26,268 nt of DNA from DASUSH01 sp036375215 (GCA_036375215.1 DASUSH010000005.1:1-26268); one strand, 5' to 3'. Counted from the stretch's first letter, positions 1 through 8,853 are shown. Program-made: numbers and translations. The notes: a model not told the origin generated them from the sequence alone.

Positions 1-488
1 GCCCCCGCGACGTCGCGGAAGGTGATCTTGGGCGCGTCGACGGACATCCGCTTCGCGCGCGACTTGCCGAAGCTCATCACCTTCGAGCCGCCGCCCTGCA
101 TCTGGTTCATCAGGAAGACCCAGAAGGCGAAGAAGAGGACGAAGGGCAGGATGTAGGTCAGGAGGCTGAGGATCGAGGACCCGGACTCGCCCTCGACGAC
201 GGTCTCGACTTCGTTGCGCTGCAGCGTGTTGACCAGCGATTCCTCGGTGTTCTGCGGGAAACCGGTCTCGTACTCCTCGCCGTTCGCCTCGAGGACCTCG
301 ATCTTGTTCTTCTGGGCCTGGAGCGTGACCTTGTCGATCGACTCCGGGTCCTCCTCGATCTGGGTGAGGAACTCGTTGTAGGTCGGCGCCTCGGTCTGCT
401 CGCCCGGTGTGATCAGCCGCTGCGCGAAGAACGCGAGCACGAGCACGATCAGGATCGGGAACGCCGCGCTTCTAAAAAACCGCTTCAC
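1..488 (-). CDS. ftsH: ATP-dependent zinc metalloprotease FtsH, N-terminal part (gene runs off the window)
   Basis: Membrane-anchored AAA+ protease that extracts and degrades membrane and regulatory proteins. About 162 codons are visible. They show a short cytoplasmic basic start (VKRFFRSAAF), a first membrane segment at about residues 7-20, an extracytoplasmic stretch rich in acidic residues, and a second membrane segment at about 108-130 (LLTYILPFVLFFAFWVFLM). Next come the Gly-rich linker and SKVMSFGKSRAK, which is typical of FtsH just before the AAA module, ending in the VTFxDVAG-like sequence ITFRDVAG. Walker A/B and the HExxH zinc site would lie beyond base 1 and cannot be seen. The GTG at 488 is chosen because an in-frame stop lies just upstream. 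There is no convincing Shine-Dalgarno, but a TACACT -10 lies 11 nt upstream. It is the last visible gene of the cyclase-tilS-hpt-ftsH series, with 119 bp separating it from hpt, so it may also have its own promoter. Confidence 0.93.
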   Translation of the reverse strand, partial: MKRFFRSAAFPILIVLVLAFFAQRLITPGEQTEAPTYNEFLTQIEEDPESIDKVTLQAQKNKIEVLEANGEEYETGFPQNTEESLVNTLQRNEVETVVEGESGSSILSLLTYILPFVLFFAFWVFLMNQMQGGGSKVMSFGKSRAKRMSVDAPKITFRDVAG

Positions 489-499
489 AATCGAAAGTC

Positions 500-505
500 A
501 GTGTA
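500..505 (-). promoter_or_regulatory. Candidate -10 element (TACACT) for ftsH
   Basis: TACACT fits the actinobacterial TANNNT -10 pattern and ends 11 nt before the GTG of ftsH, so the transcript would have an almost absent leader. No good -35 is visible at 17-18 bp. The same hexamer stands before the SCP2-like gene at 4020. Confidence 0.35.
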
Positions 506-607
506 ACCGGGCAACTTTGCCTCCACTAAACACCGCGAGGCCCGATTCGGCGCGGCGGAGCGCCCTCCTGCCGGCGCGGCCCGGGGCGGCTTCCCGGCCG
601 ATCGCGC

Positions 608-1153
608 CTACGGGCCCTGCTCGAGCGCGGCGATGTGGCGCAGGTTGCGGTAGCGCTGGGCGTGGTCGAGGCCGTAGCCGACGACGAACCGGTTCGGGAT
701 CTCGAAGCCGACGTAGCGGGTGGGCAGGTCGACGCGGCGGCGCTCCGGCTTGGTCAAGAGGGCGCAGACCTCGAGCGACCGCGGGTCGCGGGCCCGCAGG
801 TTCCGCAGCAGGTACTGGAGGGTGAGGCCGGAGTCAATGATGTCCTCGACGATCAGGACGTCGCGGCCCCCGATCGAGGCGTCGAGGTCCTTGAGGATGC
901 GGACGACCCCGGAGGAGTCGGTCTGCGAGCCATACGAGGAGACCGCCATGAAGTCGAGCTCGCAGGGCACGGTCAGGTGGCGCATCAGGTCGGCCATGAA
1001 GACGATCGCGCCCTTCAGCACGCCGACGAGGATCAACTCCTTGCCCTCGTAGTCGCGGCTGATCTCCTCGCCGAGCTCGGCGACGCGCCGCTCGAGATCG
1101 GCGGTCTCGACGAGCACCTCGCCGATCCGCGATGCGTTCAGGCCGGCCTCCAC
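608..1153 (-). CDS. hpt: Hypoxanthine(-guanine) phosphoribosyltransferase
   Basis: Purine salvage enzyme that transfers phosphoribose from PRPP to hypoxanthine or guanine, giving IMP or GMP. At 181 aa it has the usual length for bacterial Hpt. Visible motifs are the flexible-loop region around SSYGSQTDSSG, the PRPP-binding loop VLIVEDIIDSGLTL with its two acidic residues, and the purine-binding LPTRYVGFEIPNRFVVGYGLD near the C-terminus. The GTG at 1153 (VEAGLNASRIGEVL) is 35 bp after the tilS stop. A CTG at 1141 is a less likely alternative. The gene sits between tilS and ftsH in the order seen across Gram-positive bacteria, where these genes are commonly co-transcribed. Family and order are established; co-transcription here is inferred from spacing. 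Confidence 0.95.
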   Translation of the reverse strand: MEAGLNASRIGEVLVETADLERRVAELGEEISRDYEGKELILVGVLKGAIVFMADLMRHLTVPCELDFMAVSSYGSQTDSSGVVRILKDLDASIGGRDVLIVEDIIDSGLTLQYLLRNLRARDPRSLEVCALLTKPERRRVDLPTRYVGFEIPNRFVVGYGLDHAQRYRNLRHIAALEQGP

Positions 1154-1188
1154 GGCCCGCAGGCTAGCCGGGTTCGGCGGGCGCGCGC

Positions 1189-2538
1189 CTACGCGGGCCG
1201 GGCGCTCAGCACCGCGACCTCGCGGGTCGCCTCGGTCAGCTTGAATTCGTCGGACACCGCGACGCCCGCGACCCAGGCGACGCGGCCCGCGGCCTCGACC
1301 ACGGGCAGCGAGCGCCGCATCGAGCGCGGCACGCGCTGATCGGTGAAGAGGTCCTGCAGCGACTTCGAGCCGCCGAGGCCGAGCGGGCGCATCCGGTCGC
1401 CGTCGCTCCAGGCCCGGACCACGACGGCCGCGCCCAGCGGCGCCGCGTCGAGCGTCGCCCGCTCGGGCCCGCCCGGCTCGACCGGCGCGGGGCGAACCTC
1501 GGCGCGGACGAGCCAGCGGCCGAACCGGCATTCGCCGGGGATCGTGAGCGCGGCGGGCTCCGGCGCCGCGTCGGCGGCGCCCGCGGAGAAGCTGACGAAG
1601 CCCCCCTCGCAGATCGCCCGCAGGCCGCCGCCGAGGTCGACCTGGCCGCCCTCCGAGGCGGCCGCCAGGCGCAGGATCTCCGCGGCGCGGGCGCGCCCGA
1701 TCGCGACCTCGCGGCGGGCAGCGCGCTCCGCGAGCGCGCGCAGCGCGAGCCGGGCGAGCGCGGGCTCGGCGCCGGCGAGCGCGTCGGCCGAGATCGCGGC
1801 GACCTCGCCCCCGGCCCCGGCGGACTCGAGTAGCTCGGCGACGAGGCGGTCGAGGACCTCGCCCTCCTCGGCGAGCTCGGCGCGGGTCTCGGCGAGGTTG
1901 CGCTCGGCGGCGGGGCTGAGCGCGCGGAGCGCCGGCAGGACCTCGGCACGGATGCGGTTGCGGGCGAACGCGGGGTCGTCGTTCGTGGGGTCGTCGGCGA
2001 ACGGCAGGCCGGCCGCCGCGGCGAGCCGCCTGGTGTCGGCGCGCTCGAGCGCCAGCAACGGGCGGATCAGCCGCCCGCGCCGCGCCGGCAGGCCGAGCAG
2101 CGCGCGCCGGCCGGGCGAGACCGCGAGCCGGTAGAGCACGGTCTCGGCGAGGTCGGTGCGGGTGTGCCCGGTCGCGATCCACCCGCCCCCGCGCAGCGCT
2201 CTCAGGCGCTCGGCGGCGGCGTAGCGCGCGTCGCGCGCCGCGGCCTGGACGTTCCCCTCACCGAGCTCGGGCCGCGCGACCTCGAGCTCGATCCCGAGCC
2301 GCGCGCAGAGCTCGCGGCAGACCCGCTCGTCCTCGCCGGCGGTCTCGCGGAGCCCGTAGTTCACGGTCAGCGCGGTCACGTTGGCGGCGCCGCAGACCTC
2401 GGCGAGCCCGGCCGCTGCGCAGGCGGAGTCGGCGCCTCCCGAGACGAGCACGACCCCGCCCGACCCCGGCGGGACGAGCCCGCTCTCGCGGATCGCGGCG
2501 GCGAGCTCGGCGAAGGCCCCGGCGGCCGCGTCCGCCAC
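1189..2538 (-). CDS. tilS: tRNA(Ile)-lysidine synthase TilS
   Basis: Cytoplasmic enzyme that attaches lysine to C34 of the CAU-anticodon tRNA-Ile using ATP, converting its decoding from AUG to AUA. The protein is 449 aa, a full-length TilS. It has the PP-loop SGGADS at residues 33-38, the ATGHTRTDLAETVLYRL segment, the DPTNDDPAFARNRIR signature, and a C-terminal tRNA-binding domain with MRPLGLGGSKSLQDLF. The GTG start at 2538 leaves only 3 bp after the stop of the cyclase gene, so translational coupling with that gene is likely. The product is normally essential, so the cyclase gene and its leader sit at the head of an essential operon. Confidence 0.95.
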   Translation of the reverse strand: MADAAAGAFAELAAAIRESGLVPPGSGGVVLVSGGADSACAAAGLAEVCGAANVTALTVNYGLRETAGEDERVCRELCARLGIELEVARPELGEGNVQAAARDARYAAAERLRALRGGGWIATGHTRTDLAETVLYRLAVSPGRRALLGLPARRGRLIRPLLALERADTRRLAAAAGLPFADDPTNDDPAFARNRIRAEVLPALRALSPAAERNLAETRAELAEEGEVLDRLVAELLESAGAGGEVAAISADALAGAEPALARLALRALAERAARREVAIGRARAAEILRLAAASEGGQVDLGGGLRAICEGGFVSFSAGAADAAPEPAALTIPGECRFGRWLVRAEVRPAPVEPGGPERATLDAAPLGAAVVVRAWSDGDRMRPLGLGGSKSLQDLFTDQRVPRSMRRSLPVVEAAGRVAWVAGVAVSDEFKLTEATREVAVLSARPA

Positions 2539-2541
2539 CGC

Positions 2542-3756
2542 TCAGCGCTCGACGATCCCGTGCTCCCCGGTCTCGTGGGCCGGGTGCACCGTGAACAGCT
2601 CGATCGGGGTCGGGAAGCCCTTCAGGCCGACCTCGCCGATCGGCTCGAAGTGCAGGTACTCGGAGTCCTCGGCCGCCCCGGCGATCCCGCGGGTCACCAT
2701 CACCTCGCCGCCCAGCGCGCGGGCGACGACCCGGTGGGTGAGGTTCACCTGGGTGCCGAAGTAGTCGCCGTCGCGGTAGACGGCGTCGCCGTAGTGAAGG
2801 CCGACGCGGGGCTGCGGGCGCTCCTGGAAGAGGCCGAGGAAGCCGACCGACCACTCGGTGAGCGACACCGGCTCGGGCGAGACGATCATCACCTCGTCGC
2901 CGATCGTCTTCACCACCGTCGCCTCGCCGGGCAGGGTCGCCTCGACCGACTCGACGAAGCGCTCGATCAGGTCGAGCGCCTCCTCGTCGCCCTCCTCCTC
3001 GGTGTAGCGGGTGAAGCCGGCGAGGTCGACGAAGCAGAACGCCATCGTGACGCGGCCGAGGTCATCCCTGCCGCCGAACTCGGCCTCCATGTGGCCGACG
3101 ACGTCCTGCTCGGAGTAGTAGCGGCGGTAGCGGCCGTGGAGGTACTCGGCGAGCGGCGCGGTGAGCGGCATCAGCTCCGCGGCGAGCTGCTCCATCTCCT
3201 CCGCCATCTCGAGCGCGCCCACCCCCTGGCGGATCAGGGGCTCGTGGACGTAGAGGTGGAACATGCGGATCTCGGCCTCGGCGATCTTCCGCATCGACTG
3301 GGCGTAGACGCGGACGAGCTGGAGCAGGGCGACCAGCGGGAAGCCGGTCGCGAGGATCTCCGCGACGACCTCCATCGCCTCGGTGTCCTGCTCGGTGAGG
3401 GTCCCCTCGAGCGCTGTCGGCGTGCCGAGGAGCGCCATCAGGCGCTCGATCAGCTCCTCCTCCAGGCCGGTCTTCGCCGCGACCTCGGCGGGCGTGAAGC
3501 TGCGCTCGGCGTCCGGCAGCAGCGACTCGGCGTAGCCGAAGGAGAGCCGGCCGTCGCGGACGGCCTGGCGCAGCGAGTCGAGCGTGTGGCCGCGCTCGCG
3601 CATGCGCGCGACCACGCGCGCCTGGGCCGCGGCCGCGCCGGTCCAGCGGCCGCGCTTGACCGGGACGATGCCCTGGCTCGCCCAGCGCTTCAGAGTCCCC
3701 GGCGAGACGCCGGCCCGGCGCGATGCCTCCTGGAGCGAGATCCGTTCGTCGGCCAC
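2542..3756 (-). CDS. MerR-type HTH / class III adenylate cyclase fusion
   Basis: Predicted soluble nucleotidyl cyclase of 404 aa. Residues 6-70 form a MerR-like DNA-binding helix-turn-helix (SLQEASRRAGVSPGTLKRW). Residues about 85-225 look like the helical regulatory domain seen in mycobacterial cyclases such as Rv1264. Residues about 236-385 form the catalytic domain. All six class III key positions can be read: metal Asp244 (FVDLAGFT) and Asp287 (KTIGD), purine-specifying Lys283 and Asp331 (GDYFG), and transition-state Asn338 and Arg342 (VNLTHR). It should therefore be an active ATP cyclase; this is inference from residues. The GTG at 3756 precedes the HTH directly. It heads the tilS-hpt-ftsH series, 3 bp before tilS, behind a long structured leader. 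DNA binding together with cAMP synthesis in one chain would suit a self-regulating sensor; the signal is unknown. Confidence 0.85.
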   Translation of the reverse strand: MADERISLQEASRRAGVSPGTLKRWASQGIVPVKRGRWTGAAAAQARVVARMRERGHTLDSLRQAVRDGRLSFGYAESLLPDAERSFTPAEVAAKTGLEEELIERLMALLGTPTALEGTLTEQDTEAMEVVAEILATGFPLVALLQLVRVYAQSMRKIAEAEIRMFHLYVHEPLIRQGVGALEMAEEMEQLAAELMPLTAPLAEYLHGRYRRYYSEQDVVGHMEAEFGGRDDLGRVTMAFCFVDLAGFTRYTEEEGDEEALDLIERFVESVEATLPGEATVVKTIGDEVMIVSPEPVSLTEWSVGFLGLFQERPQPRVGLHYGDAVYRDGDYFGTQVNLTHRVVARALGGEVMVTRGIAGAAEDSEYLHFEPIGEVGLKGFPTPIELFTVHPAHETGEHGIVER

Positions 3757-3776
3757 GGACTACAGGATCGCGGTTC

Positions 3777-3888
3777 GGGACGAGAAATGAGTCCCAGACA
3801 AGGAGCGACGGGGTCGCGCTGCCCCGTCGCTCGCGGGCTTACCGGCCCGCAACGTCGGCCGTTGGCTCTCGCCTCGCGAAACGCCGAC
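3777..3888 (-). promoter_or_regulatory. Multi-hairpin 5' leader of the cyclase-tilS-hpt-ftsH operon
   Basis: Four perfect inverted repeats lie in 112 bases between the promoter at 3961-3989 and the cyclase start at 3756. In the order transcribed they are: 3888-3883 with 3859-3854 (6 bp); 3850-3845 with 3838-3833 (6 bp, 6-nt loop); 3832-3822 with 3813-3803 (11 bp, 8-nt loop, CCCCGTCGCTC arm); and 3795-3791 with 3781-3777 (5 bp, 9-nt loop). The second and third abut without a gap and could stack. No U-tract follows the 11-bp stem, so a classical terminator is not clear. I could not match it to a riboswitch class I know. Confidence 0.5.
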
Positions 3889-3960
3889 ACCGCCCCAGTC
3901 GCCAGAGGGCCTCGGCCGGCGCTGATCCGCTCTCGGCCTGTTGCCTTGGTTGGTGAACAG

Positions 3961-3989
3961 AGATTACGCCCGCGCGGCGCCCGGGTCAA
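3961..3989 (-). promoter_or_regulatory. Sigma-70-type promoter of the cyclase-tilS-hpt-ftsH operon
   Basis: On the minus strand TTGACC (3989-3984) is followed by exactly 17 bp and then TAATCT (3966-3961), a close match to housekeeping -35 and -10 elements. Transcription would begin near 3954 and give a leader of about 200 nt before the cyclase GTG at 3756. Confidence 0.6.
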
Positions 3990-4019
3990 TGGCCAATTCG
4001 AAGCCCGGGCGCGCCCTCG

Positions 4020-4520
4020 TCAGGCGATCCGCAGGTGCTCGTAATCGGCGTCGATCACCCGCCGGTAGGGCTCGCCGAGCAGCGACGCGATCGGCACGAA
4101 GAAGAGCGTCGACTTGGTCTCGCCGGTGCAGCGAACGCGGCCCCGGGCGATCGCGATCGCGAGCGACTCCTTGCCCTGCAGCCAGCCGTTGGCGACCTCG
4201 GAGTCCATCCTCAGGACGACCTTCGGCGGCCACGGCGCGCGGGCCGCGAAGCTCCAGTCCACGCAGTGCTCGTCGCCATCCGAGGAGGCGACGTTCAGGT
4301 GAAGGCCCAGGTCGGTGAAGTCGAAGCGGGCGCGCAGGTGGGCGGCGCGCAGGAGGGGGCCGATGCGCTCGTCGGCGTCGACGCTCTCGAAGGTGCGCTC
4401 GAGCACCTCGCGCAGCTCATCGGCGGATCGAAACGCGACCCCGCCGGACGTCCTCTCCACCGTCGCGATCCCCACGATTCGGCAGTGTATGCGCGAAACG
4501 CGCCTCGTTGCGACGATCAC
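4020..4520 (-). CDS. SCP2-like (sterol carrier type) domain protein
   Basis: A protein of up to 166 aa. The part from about residue 65 onward reads like an SCP2-type lipid-binding fold: alternating strands in VDWSFAARA, PPKVVLRMDSEVANGWLQGK and SLAIAIARGRVRCTGE. The assignment is by pattern and is moderate. The GTG at 4520 overlaps the stop of the upstream MauE-like gene as GTGA, which suggests coupling. A second GTG at 4475 stands 8 nt after a TACACT -10 and would give a 151-aa protein from a leaderless transcript; the extra N-terminus (IVATRRVSRIHCRIV) looks unlike the rest, so 4475 may be the true start. The alkylsulfatase two genes upstream carries its own SCP2-like C-terminal domain, so both may handle similar alkyl ligands. 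Confidence 0.7.
   Translation of the reverse strand: MIVATRRVSRIHCRIVGIATVERTSGGVAFRSADELREVLERTFESVDADERIGPLLRAAHLRARFDFTDLGLHLNVASSDGDEHCVDWSFAARAPWPPKVVLRMDSEVANGWLQGKESLAIAIARGRVRCTGETKSTLFFVPIASLLGEPYRRVIDADYEHLRIA
4484..4489 (-). promoter_or_regulatory. Candidate leaderless -10 element (TACACT)
   Basis: TACACT ends 8 nt before an in-frame GTG at 4475 inside the longest reading of the SCP2-like gene. This spacing is typical for actinobacterial leaderless transcripts. No strong -35 is seen. Confidence 0.35.
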
Positions 4521-4915
4521 CAGGTCGAGGTCGCCGGCAGGAACGGCACCGCCGCGAAGCCGGCGGCGAGGACGAGGCTGCGGGCGACCGCGCCCCAGCC
4601 CACGGTCGAGCGGGCGCCGAAGCAGCCGCAGGGCCTGCCGGAGCGCCCCGAGGAGATCGCCGAGACGAGCGCCCCGGAGAGCCCGAGCATGAAGAGCGCC
4701 GCCGCCCAGGCGAATGCTTCCACCCCCGCGGCGACGCCGGCGGCGAGGGTGAGTTCGACCGCGATCAGCGCACCCGAGGCGATCGCGCGGCCGCGCTCGG
4801 AGTCGAGGCCGAAGGTGGCGAGCGCCTCCTGCCCGCGCCGCCCACCGGCGAGCTTCGAGGCCGCAGCGACGACCAACACGCCCGCGAGCAGCAGCCTGAG
4901 ACCGAACCCCGCCAT
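4517..4915 (-). CDS. MauE/DoxX-like integral membrane protein
   Basis: A 132-aa protein with about four hydrophobic helices (residues 5-20, 45-63, 68-88 and 107-126). The motif PCGCFGAR at residues 95-102 is the cysteine signature found in MauE-type membrane proteins, which are thought to help disulfide or redox handling of partner proteins; the role here is unknown. ATG at 4915. It starts about 52 bp after the alkylsulfatase stop and overlaps the next gene by GTGA, so it is placed in the same transcription unit. No methylamine dehydrogenase gene is nearby, so the name describes the family only. Confidence 0.75.
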   Translation of the reverse strand: MAGFGLRLLLAGVLVVAAASKLAGGRRGQEALATFGLDSERGRAIASGALIAVELTLAAGVAAGVEAFAWAAALFMLGLSGALVSAISSGRSGRPCGCFGARSTVGWGAVARSLVLAAGFAAVPFLPATSTW

Positions 4916-4963
4916 GCCGGGCGGAAGCTACTCGCTCGCGATCGCGGGGCGACCTGTCCCTTT

Positions 4964-4976
4964 GGGGTCAGACCCC
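4964..4976. repeat. REP-like palindrome GGGGTCAGACCCC at the 3' end of the alkylsulfatase gene
   Basis: A perfect 6-bp inverted repeat around one A, flanked by CCCTTT on the left. This core, with its AAAGGG flank, resembles a short palindrome that I recall as scattered between genes in many environmental bacteria. Here it overlaps the end of the alkylsulfatase and supplies its last codons and TGA stop (4970-4968). Only one copy is seen in this window. Confidence 0.5.
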
Positions 4977-6890
4977 TCGGGGCGTGACTACGTCGAAGCC
5001 GGGATCGGGGAGCTCGAAGAGGCCGAGGAGCTCAAACAGCTTGCGCCGGTTCCCCGAGAGCTTCACCTGCCTCGTGACGTATTCCTTCGCGGCGGCGGCG
5101 GGGCCGCCGAGGATCAGCGAGTCGAGCGCCGAGCGGGTGAGCGTGATCGTCGCATCGGCGCCGTCGTCCAGCCGGCCCGTGACCGTCGAGAGCGCCGAGT
5201 TCTCGACCGTCATCACCCAGCGCTCGCCGAGGTCGGTGAAGTCCCAGTTGATCACGATCCGCTTTCCGGAGGCTCGCGGCGCGTTGAGCCGGCTCCCCAT
5301 TGCGTCGAAGACCATGTCGACCGGAAGGTTGCGGGCGACGTCGCGGCCCTGTGCGACGACGTTGCGCGTCTCCTGTTGGCCTGATCGCAGTTCGAGCGCG
5401 CCCGTGAGGAAGTAGTTGCGCCAGATCGCGCTCTCGGACTGGTAACCCATCTGCTCGAGGGCGTCGGCCTCGAGCTCGCGCGCCTCGCGGTTCTCGGGAT
5501 CCGCGAAGACGAGATGGTGCCCCAGCTCCGCGGCCCAGCGGTAGTCGTCCGCCTCGAATGCCTCGCGCGCCTTCGCGAGCAGCGCGTCCGACCCACCGGC
5601 GAGGTCCGTGTAGCGCCGACCGAGCTCGGTCGGCGGCAGCGGGTCCAGGTGGGCCGGGACGCCGTCGAAGAAGCCGAGGTAGCGCTGGTAGACGGCCCGC
5701 ACGTTGTGGCTCACGGTGCCGTAGTAGCCGCGGCACGACCAGTGCTCGCGCGCGCTCGGCGGCAGGTCGATCTCGGCCGCGATCTCGGTCGGCGTGAGGC
5801 CCCGGTTCATCAGCCTCAGGGTCTGGTCGTGGATGTATCGGTAGAGGTCGCGGTGCGCCTTCAGGAACTCAACGAGCTCCTCGCGTCCCCAGGTCGGCCA
5901 GTGGTGGCCGTGGAAGAGGACCTCGGACTCGGCGCCGAAGAGCTCGATCGCCTCGTTCAGGTACTTCGACCAGCCGAGCGCGTCGCGCACCTGGGCGCCG
6001 CGCAGGGTGAGGATGTTGTGGTGGGTGTGCGTCGCGATCTCGGCGACGTAGAGGGCGCCGCGGTCGGGCAGGTGGAAGTTGAGCTCGGCCGGCGCCTCGG
6101 TCTCCGGCACGAGCTGGAAGACGAAGCGGACGCCGTCGATCATCTCCAACTGCTCGGTGTGACGGATCTCGTCGGTCGGGGGGATCAGCGAGAAACTGCC
6201 GTCGGAGCTCGTCCAGCCGATCCCGGAGCCGAGCTGCCCGCGCGGCCCCCGGGGCAGGAAGTTGCCGAACATGTAGCCGCCCCTGCGAACCATCGCGTTG
6301 CCCGCGAGGACGTTCTCGGAAACCGCCTCGACGAGGAAATGCTCGGGGGCGAAGACCGGGATCTTCTCGGCGGCGACGGTGCCCGGGTCGACGATCCCCT
6401 TCGCGCCACCGAAGTGGTCGGCGTGGCTGTGCGAGTAGACCATCCCCTTCACCGGGCGCTCGCCCCGATGCTCGGTGTAGAGCTCGAACCCGGCCCGCGC
6501 GCACTCGACCGAGATCAGCGGGTCGACGACGACCACCCCCTGCTCACCCTCGACCAGGGTCATGTTCGAGACGTCGTAGCCGCGCACCTGGTAGACGCCC
6601 TCGGCGACCTCGTAAAGACCCGGCCTCGTGTCGATGAGGACGTGGCGCCACAGACTCGGGTGGACCGTGTCGGGCGGGCCGTCGCCCTCGCCGTCGGCGA
6701 GGAACCCGTAGGCGTCCATGTCCCAGACGACGTCGCCCTGGCGGTCCCGGATCACGAGGCTGTCGGGGCCGCCGACGAACCCGCGCGCCGCGTTCTCGGC
6801 GTCGTCGTTCTCGGCGGGCAGACCCTCGGCGGCCGCCGCGAGCACCCGCCGCGTCGCCTCGCTCGCTTCCTTGGGCGGCCGGTCGTTCAT
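4968..6890 (-). CDS. Linear primary alkylsulfatase, SdsA/BDS1 type metallo-beta-lactamase fold
   Basis: Predicted to hydrolyse primary alkyl sulfates (such as dodecyl sulfate) to alcohol and sulfate, so the cell can use detergents or sulfated lipids. At 640 aa it has the family length. The zinc motif HSHADH is at residues 154-159 (preceded by GMVYS). The second part of the active site includes AEIATHTHHNILTLRGAQVRD, then VLFHGHHWPTWG with further histidines. A dimerisation segment follows, and from about residue 540 comes the SCP2-like C-terminal domain typical of alkylsulfatases (INWDFTDLGERW, ATITLTRSALDSLILG). There is no signal peptide, unlike secreted SdsA1, so it is probably cytoplasmic. 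The ATG at 6890 directly follows the TAG stop of the acyltransferase with no spacer, implying coupled translation. The final residues RGV and the stop lie in a REP-like palindrome. Confidence 0.9.
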   Translation of the reverse strand: MNDRPPKEASEATRRVLAAAAEGLPAENDDAENAARGFVGGPDSLVIRDRQGDVVWDMDAYGFLADGEGDGPPDTVHPSLWRHVLIDTRPGLYEVAEGVYQVRGYDVSNMTLVEGEQGVVVVDPLISVECARAGFELYTEHRGERPVKGMVYSHSHADHFGGAKGIVDPGTVAAEKIPVFAPEHFLVEAVSENVLAGNAMVRRGGYMFGNFLPRGPRGQLGSGIGWTSSDGSFSLIPPTDEIRHTEQLEMIDGVRFVFQLVPETEAPAELNFHLPDRGALYVAEIATHTHHNILTLRGAQVRDALGWSKYLNEAIELFGAESEVLFHGHHWPTWGREELVEFLKAHRDLYRYIHDQTLRLMNRGLTPTEIAAEIDLPPSAREHWSCRGYYGTVSHNVRAVYQRYLGFFDGVPAHLDPLPPTELGRRYTDLAGGSDALLAKAREAFEADDYRWAAELGHHLVFADPENREARELEADALEQMGYQSESAIWRNYFLTGALELRSGQQETRNVVAQGRDVARNLPVDMVFDAMGSRLNAPRASGKRIVINWDFTDLGERWVMTVENSALSTVTGRLDDGADATITLTRSALDSLILGGPAAAAKEYVTRQVKLSGNRRKLFELLGLFELPDPGFDVVTPRGV

Positions 6891-7840
<950 letters not shown>

Positions 7841-7844
<4 letters not shown>

Positions 7845-8851
7845 GGGACCACCTTGCCCAGCGCCCCCAGCCCGGGCAGCGGCATGACGCTGCGACCGCG
7901 CGTCTTGTCGGCGAAGTCCCTGGCCGCGCCGACCGCGTCGAAACGCGGCTCGTAGCCGAGCTCGGCGCGCAGCCGGGTGTTGTCGACGCCGCGGCCGTAG
8001 CGGAGCAGGCGCAGGGCGTCGTTGTAGACCTCGCCGGCGCCGAGCGCCCGCCGCCCGAAGCGCGAGAGCGCCGGGCCGAAGAACTGCTGCGGGATCGGAA
8101 TCTGCGGGCGCCCGGCGAGGCGCAGCAGGCGCGTGAGCGAGATCGACCCGGTCGGGGCGACGTTGACCGGGCCGCGCACCGGGTCCATCGTCGCCGCGTG
8201 CAGGGCCCCGGTCGCGTCGTCGGCGTGGAGGAGCTGCAGCCGCGGGTCCCAGCCGAGCTGAGTCGGGACGGCGGGCAGCGAGAGGTAGCGCGACAGGGGG
8301 CTGCGCAGGCCGGGGCCGATCTCCGGCTGGAAGCGGAGCATCGTGCAGACGACGTCCGAGCGGCGCCGCGAGAAGGTCTCGAAGTAGTTCTCGAGCTCGC
8401 CGATGTCGCGCTGGAAGCGCGTGCGCAGGGGCAGGCGGCGGGCCATGTCCTCGGTGAAGAACGATGGCGAGGCGCCCTCGCAGCCGTAGATCGCTGCCGA
8501 GCCGCGGACCACGACCCGCTCGAGCGTCGGCGCCTTCTCGCAGGCGGCGAGCAGCTGCAGGGAGCCGATCACGTTGATGTCGTGCAGCGCGCGCGCCGGC
8601 TTCGCCGCCGTCGGGTACCAGACGATCCCGCAGTGGACGACGGTGTCGGGCTCGGTCGCCGGGATCAGCCGGGAGAGGAGCGGGCTGCGGGTGTCGGCCT
8701 CGATGAACTCGGTGCGCTCGAGGTCGGCGGCGGGCGGCTCGGAGTCGATCCCGGCGATGAACTCGACCGACGGGTCGCGTTCGAGCTTGCGGGCGAGCTC
8801 GATCGCCCAGTGGTCGGAGATCCCGGTGATGACGATCCGCCGACCGGCCAA
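7841..8851 (-). CDS. NAD-dependent epimerase/SDR-like protein with degenerate active site
   Basis: A 336-aa protein with an extended SDR fold: an N-terminal Rossmann strand (RRIVITGISDHWAIELARKLE), an acidic second strand end (AGIDSEP), VVHCGIVWYP, NVIGSLQLLAACE, the RGSAAIYG region, and a C-terminal substrate domain ending in TRLRAELGYEPRFDAVGAARDF. The glycine-rich loop is reduced to TGISDHWA, and where YxxxK is expected the sequence reads FQRDI (residues 146-150). It may therefore bind a nucleotide without redox catalysis. The TTG at 8851 is chosen because GGTGAGG (8865-8859) lies 7 nt upstream and the preceding gene ends just before. It overlaps the acyltransferase by 4 bp. Confidence 0.82.
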
Positions 8852-8853
8852 GT

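Noticed and set aside
3803..3832. Classical intrinsic terminator of the SCP2-like gene
   Set aside because: The stem is strong, but no T-run follows on either strand, and it lies downstream of a good promoter inside a cluster of four hairpins, so a leader structure fits better. A partial terminator role cannot be excluded.
2164..4044. Long open frame on the plus strand opposite tilS and the cyclase gene
   Set aside because: It is antisense to two genes with clear family motifs. Its composition (runs of Arg, Ala, Asp, Leu, Val) is that expected from the reverse strand of GC-rich coding DNA.
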